NCBI GenBank assembly: GCA_934130975.1 | Contig: CAKOYU010000004.1 | Location: forward strand, 1-64,000 | Source of the DNA: an uncultured Clostridia bacterium | Lineage (GTDB): Bacteria; Bacillota; Clostridia; TANB77; CAG-508 | Length of the DNA stretch: 64,000 nt | Direction of reading: 5' to 3' | Part shown: positions 62,109 through 64,000 of the stretch, piece after piece | Layout of the letters: the number at the start of each line of letters is the position of its first letter | How positions within the stretch are numbered: position 1 is the stretch's first letter | Notes under the pieces: model-generated | Database searches by the model: none | Seen by the model: only the letters and a program-made list of their open reading frames with translations | Told to the model about the DNA's origin: nothing | Program-made: the position numbers and the translations under genes

Positions 62109-63120
62109 CTTTTTTGTTTATTTTTTTCATTCTAATAAATACTATTATTAATGCTACTACTACTACTGCTAATATAACTATTAGCGCAATACTGTCATAT
62201 GTTATTGGTAGTCTTGTGGTTTCTTGTGTTTTTATTTGTTCTTTCACTGCATTTGGTTCATAATCATAATATTCTTGTAAGAATTGTGCATCTGTTGTTT
62301 CTCCATCTTTTGCAACTTTTTTCAAAAATACTATATATTTATCTCCAACACCATTGTTTTGTTCTGTTGACTCTGGTTGTTTTACTTCCATATTTTCAAC
62401 TTCTTGCCAATTTGCTTCATTAATTAGTTTTGAATATAAACTATAGAATTGTTCATTTTCTTGAACTTTTTGGTACATATCCATTCCGTCATATTCTTTA
62501 TTAAGTTTTTCTGCTAATTCAACTAATTTTGCATAATCTGCTGAGTCTGTTGTTTTTACTCTTTGATAATAATATGTAGCATCTTTACTATCTGTGATTT
62601 TTACATATCCTGCTTTAGAAATTTCTTTTACCCCATCTATATTTTCATTTCTAACAGGATCTGTTGATTCAGTGTTTTCTTTAGAAGTAGATATTTCTAC
62701 TGCTATTCTTTTTGTTGTATTTTCTATTATATTTATATTTTCCTTGGTTAACGAGTTCTCGAATTCTATTTGAACTCCATCTAGAATTAAATTTTCTTTT
62801 TCATCTTTTGCCCACATATAAATTGGTTGATTCTTTAATTTTTCATAAGTTTCGGCATCTAAAAATGCGCCTTGATTTCCTCCCAAATCTGAGATTGAAT
62901 TAATATAAGATAAATCCATTTTATTTGGATTAGCATTATTAGTAAATGCATACTTAAAATTTTTGTCTGTGTAGTCTTTAATATATATCATATACTCATT
63001 TTCTTGAGTGTTTACTACAGAGACATTTTCGTTTGTCGCTAGAACTACTATTGGTGTTATTACTATAATGAAAATAATAGCAAAAGCACCAAATAATTTG
63101 ATGATTTTTTTGTTCATCAT
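62095..63120 (-). CDS. Secreted protein with LPIT-type sorting signal
   Basis: About 341 residues with the start at 63120 (AAGGGG 8 nt upstream; a GTG at 63129 overlaps this site). A signal peptide covers about residues 1-30 (ending VVLATNE). The ectodomain is helical and charged. The C-terminus has TTRLPITYDS, a hydrophobic stretch of about 22 residues and RMKKINKKDEEK: a sorting signal with LPIT in place of LPxTG. It is encoded with and overlaps the sortase. Its role (pilin, anchor or adaptor) is unknown. Confidence 0.85.
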   Translation of the reverse strand: MMNKKIIKLFGAFAIIFIIVITPIVVLATNENVSVVNTQENEYMIYIKDYTDKNFKYAFTNNANPNKMDLSYINSISDLGGNQGAFLDAETYEKLKNQPIYMWAKDEKENLILDGVQIEFENSLTKENINIIENTTKRIAVEISTSKENTESTDPVRNENIDGVKEISKAGYVKITDSKDATYYYQRVKTTDSADYAKLVELAEKLNKEYDGMDMYQKVQENEQFYSLYSKLINEANWQEVENMEVKQPESTEQNNGVGDKYIVFLKKVAKDGETTDAQFLQEYYDYEPNAVKEQIKTQETTRLPITYDSIALIVILAVVVVALIIVFIRMKKINKKDEEK

Positions 63121-63215
63121 ATGCTCCACCCCTTTATATTATTATTTTTTACGGCATCATTATATTATAAAAAGCTTAAATTGTAAATACTTTTTCCATA
63201 ATTTTACTATATTGT

Positions 63216-63252
63216 AAAAGCCCAGCACATTTTTAATGTACTGGGCTTTTTA
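63216..63252. terminator. Terminator of the glucan phosphorylase gene
   Basis: AAAGCCCAG and CTGGGCTTT with an inner ACATT/AATGT stem. T-runs follow on both strands. Confidence 0.85.
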
Positions 63253-63290
63253 AATAATTTTTCACACTAATTTTGAAATAGAATTTTTTC

Positions 63291-64000
63291 TTATTTTTCA
63301 ATCCATTTTACTAAATCCATATTTTCACTATCTAATAACATTTCATTTTGAGGCATAACTCTAAATGAATATCCATAATTTCCACCTGTAGTTAATTTAA
63401 TTTTAGCTACATAATAATATTTTTTATTTTCCGCTTCTTTTCCTTCCATTTTCATTGGAATTATTTGAACATCTTGTACAGTTCCATTTTCTAAGAATTT
63501 TCCGTAATATACTTCAACTCTAATTGAATCTGGGTCAATATTAGGTAATGTTACTGCACACCTTACATCTATTTCTGCACCTGCATCTACAGTAATATTA
63601 TCTGCATTATTTTCCACTTGTTCAATTTGTATATCTTTCCAATTGGCATACATACTTGCTTTCCAAGAATCAAATTCTGTAACTCTGTCTAAATCATTAT
63701 AATATTTTTTAGTTAAGTTGCATAATGGTATATACAATTTATTTGTATAATCAACTAACATTCTTGCTGTACTATATTGCCCACCTGTTGAAATTATTGA
63801 ATTTTTCATATATTCCATCCATGTTTTTGAAATTCCATCTTTGTCTTTATTATAATATGTTGGGATAATCTTATTTTCTAATGTATAATATATGCTTTCA
63901 CTATCAGCTATATCTTGTTCTTCGTATGACGCATATTCTTTATTAGTTCCAATTGACCATCCATTTTTTTGGTTATATCCTTCAGCCCACCATCCATCTA
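63291..64000 (-). CDS. glgP: Alpha-glucan phosphorylase, C-terminal part (runs off the window)
   Basis: The frame is open from 63291 to the window edge. The visible ~236 residues include DGWWAEGYNQKNGWSIG, SIYYTLENKIIPTYYNK and the terminal WMEYMKNSIISTGGQYSTARM. These match the end of the DUF3417-type alpha-glucan phosphorylases of bacteria, which release glucose-1-phosphate from glycogen. A ~110-residue Ig-like C-terminal extension is also typical of this type. The pyridoxal-phosphate site lies outside the visible part. It complements the GH57 branching enzyme at 44772. Confidence 0.85.
   Translation of the reverse strand, partial: DGWWAEGYNQKNGWSIGTNKEYASYEEQDIADSESIYYTLENKIIPTYYNKDKDGISKTWMEYMKNSIISTGGQYSTARMLVDYTNKLYIPLCNLTKKYYNDLDRVTEFDSWKASMYANWKDIQIEQVENNADNITVDAGAEIDVRCAVTLPNIDPDSIRVEVYYGKFLENGTVQDVQIIPMKMEGKEAENKKYYYVAKIKLTTGGNYGYSFRVMPQNEMLLDSENMDLVKWIEK

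Overview
The window reads as the chromosome of an AT-rich, spore-forming member of the Bacillota (Clostridia type). Support for this comes from spore genes (spoVAC-spoVAD-spoVAE, sleB, a ytxC-like gene, a SpoVB-like flippase), the PrpC/PASTA-kinase pair, strong Shine-Dalgarno sequences and textbook sigma-A promoters (TTGACA-17-TATAAT). Housekeeping genes present include ruvB, pgi, rpe, rsgA, rlmN, mtaB, infC-rpmI-rplT, guaB, trxA, rnhA and tmcAL. No rRNA, tRNA, CRISPR array or insertion-sequence transposase was seen.

Layout. 1-7.5 kb: tRNA modification (queH-GNAT fusion), ruvB, flippase, acyl-ACP thioesterase and pgi/rpe, with a dispersed palindrome-centred short repeat (core AGAACCGGTCCC) in most gaps. 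7.6-25.8 kb: one long minus-strand accessory locus, described below. 25.9-32.9 kb: the conserved rlmN-prpC-pknB-rsgA block; its usual partner rpe now lies on the far side of the accessory locus. 33-38 kb: a RelA/SpoT-like gene preceded by a small paralogue, mtaB, a ROK kinase, a degenerate prepilin-peptidase-like protein with a pilin-like partner, and orphan small genes. 38-43.5 kb: spoVA genes, guaB and the infC operon with leader and promoter. 43.7-52 kb: DUF4912/GH57 glucan genes, a toxin-antitoxin pair, YtxC, a dicarboxylate symporter, redox proteins and SleB. 52-64 kb: tmcAL, a 2569-residue Cna-B/vWA surface protein with a sortase and an LPIT-type substrate, and the end of an alpha-glucan phosphorylase gene.

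The outstanding feature is a complete diversity-generating retroelement (DGR) at 11.7-22.5 kb. A template repeat (11676-11806) matches the 3' end (13737-13870) of a 2913-residue surface protein. Inside the matched segment every substitution I could align falls on a template adenine. Reverse transcriptase, Avd-like and MutS-domain-I-like accessory genes lie between the two repeats. The target gene is the last long gene of a cluster encoding two SipW-type signal peptidases and three TasA/camelysin-like proteins, so the diversified protein is probably processed and displayed with a TasA-like fibre apparatus.

Upstream of the first sipW lies a 35-nt (TG/CA) microsatellite inside a short leader ORF, followed by an 18-bp terminator hairpin. 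One extra repeat unit would shift the leader frame so that translation ends in the hairpin loop. The locus may therefore combine phase-variable expression with DGR sequence diversification. This last point is inference.
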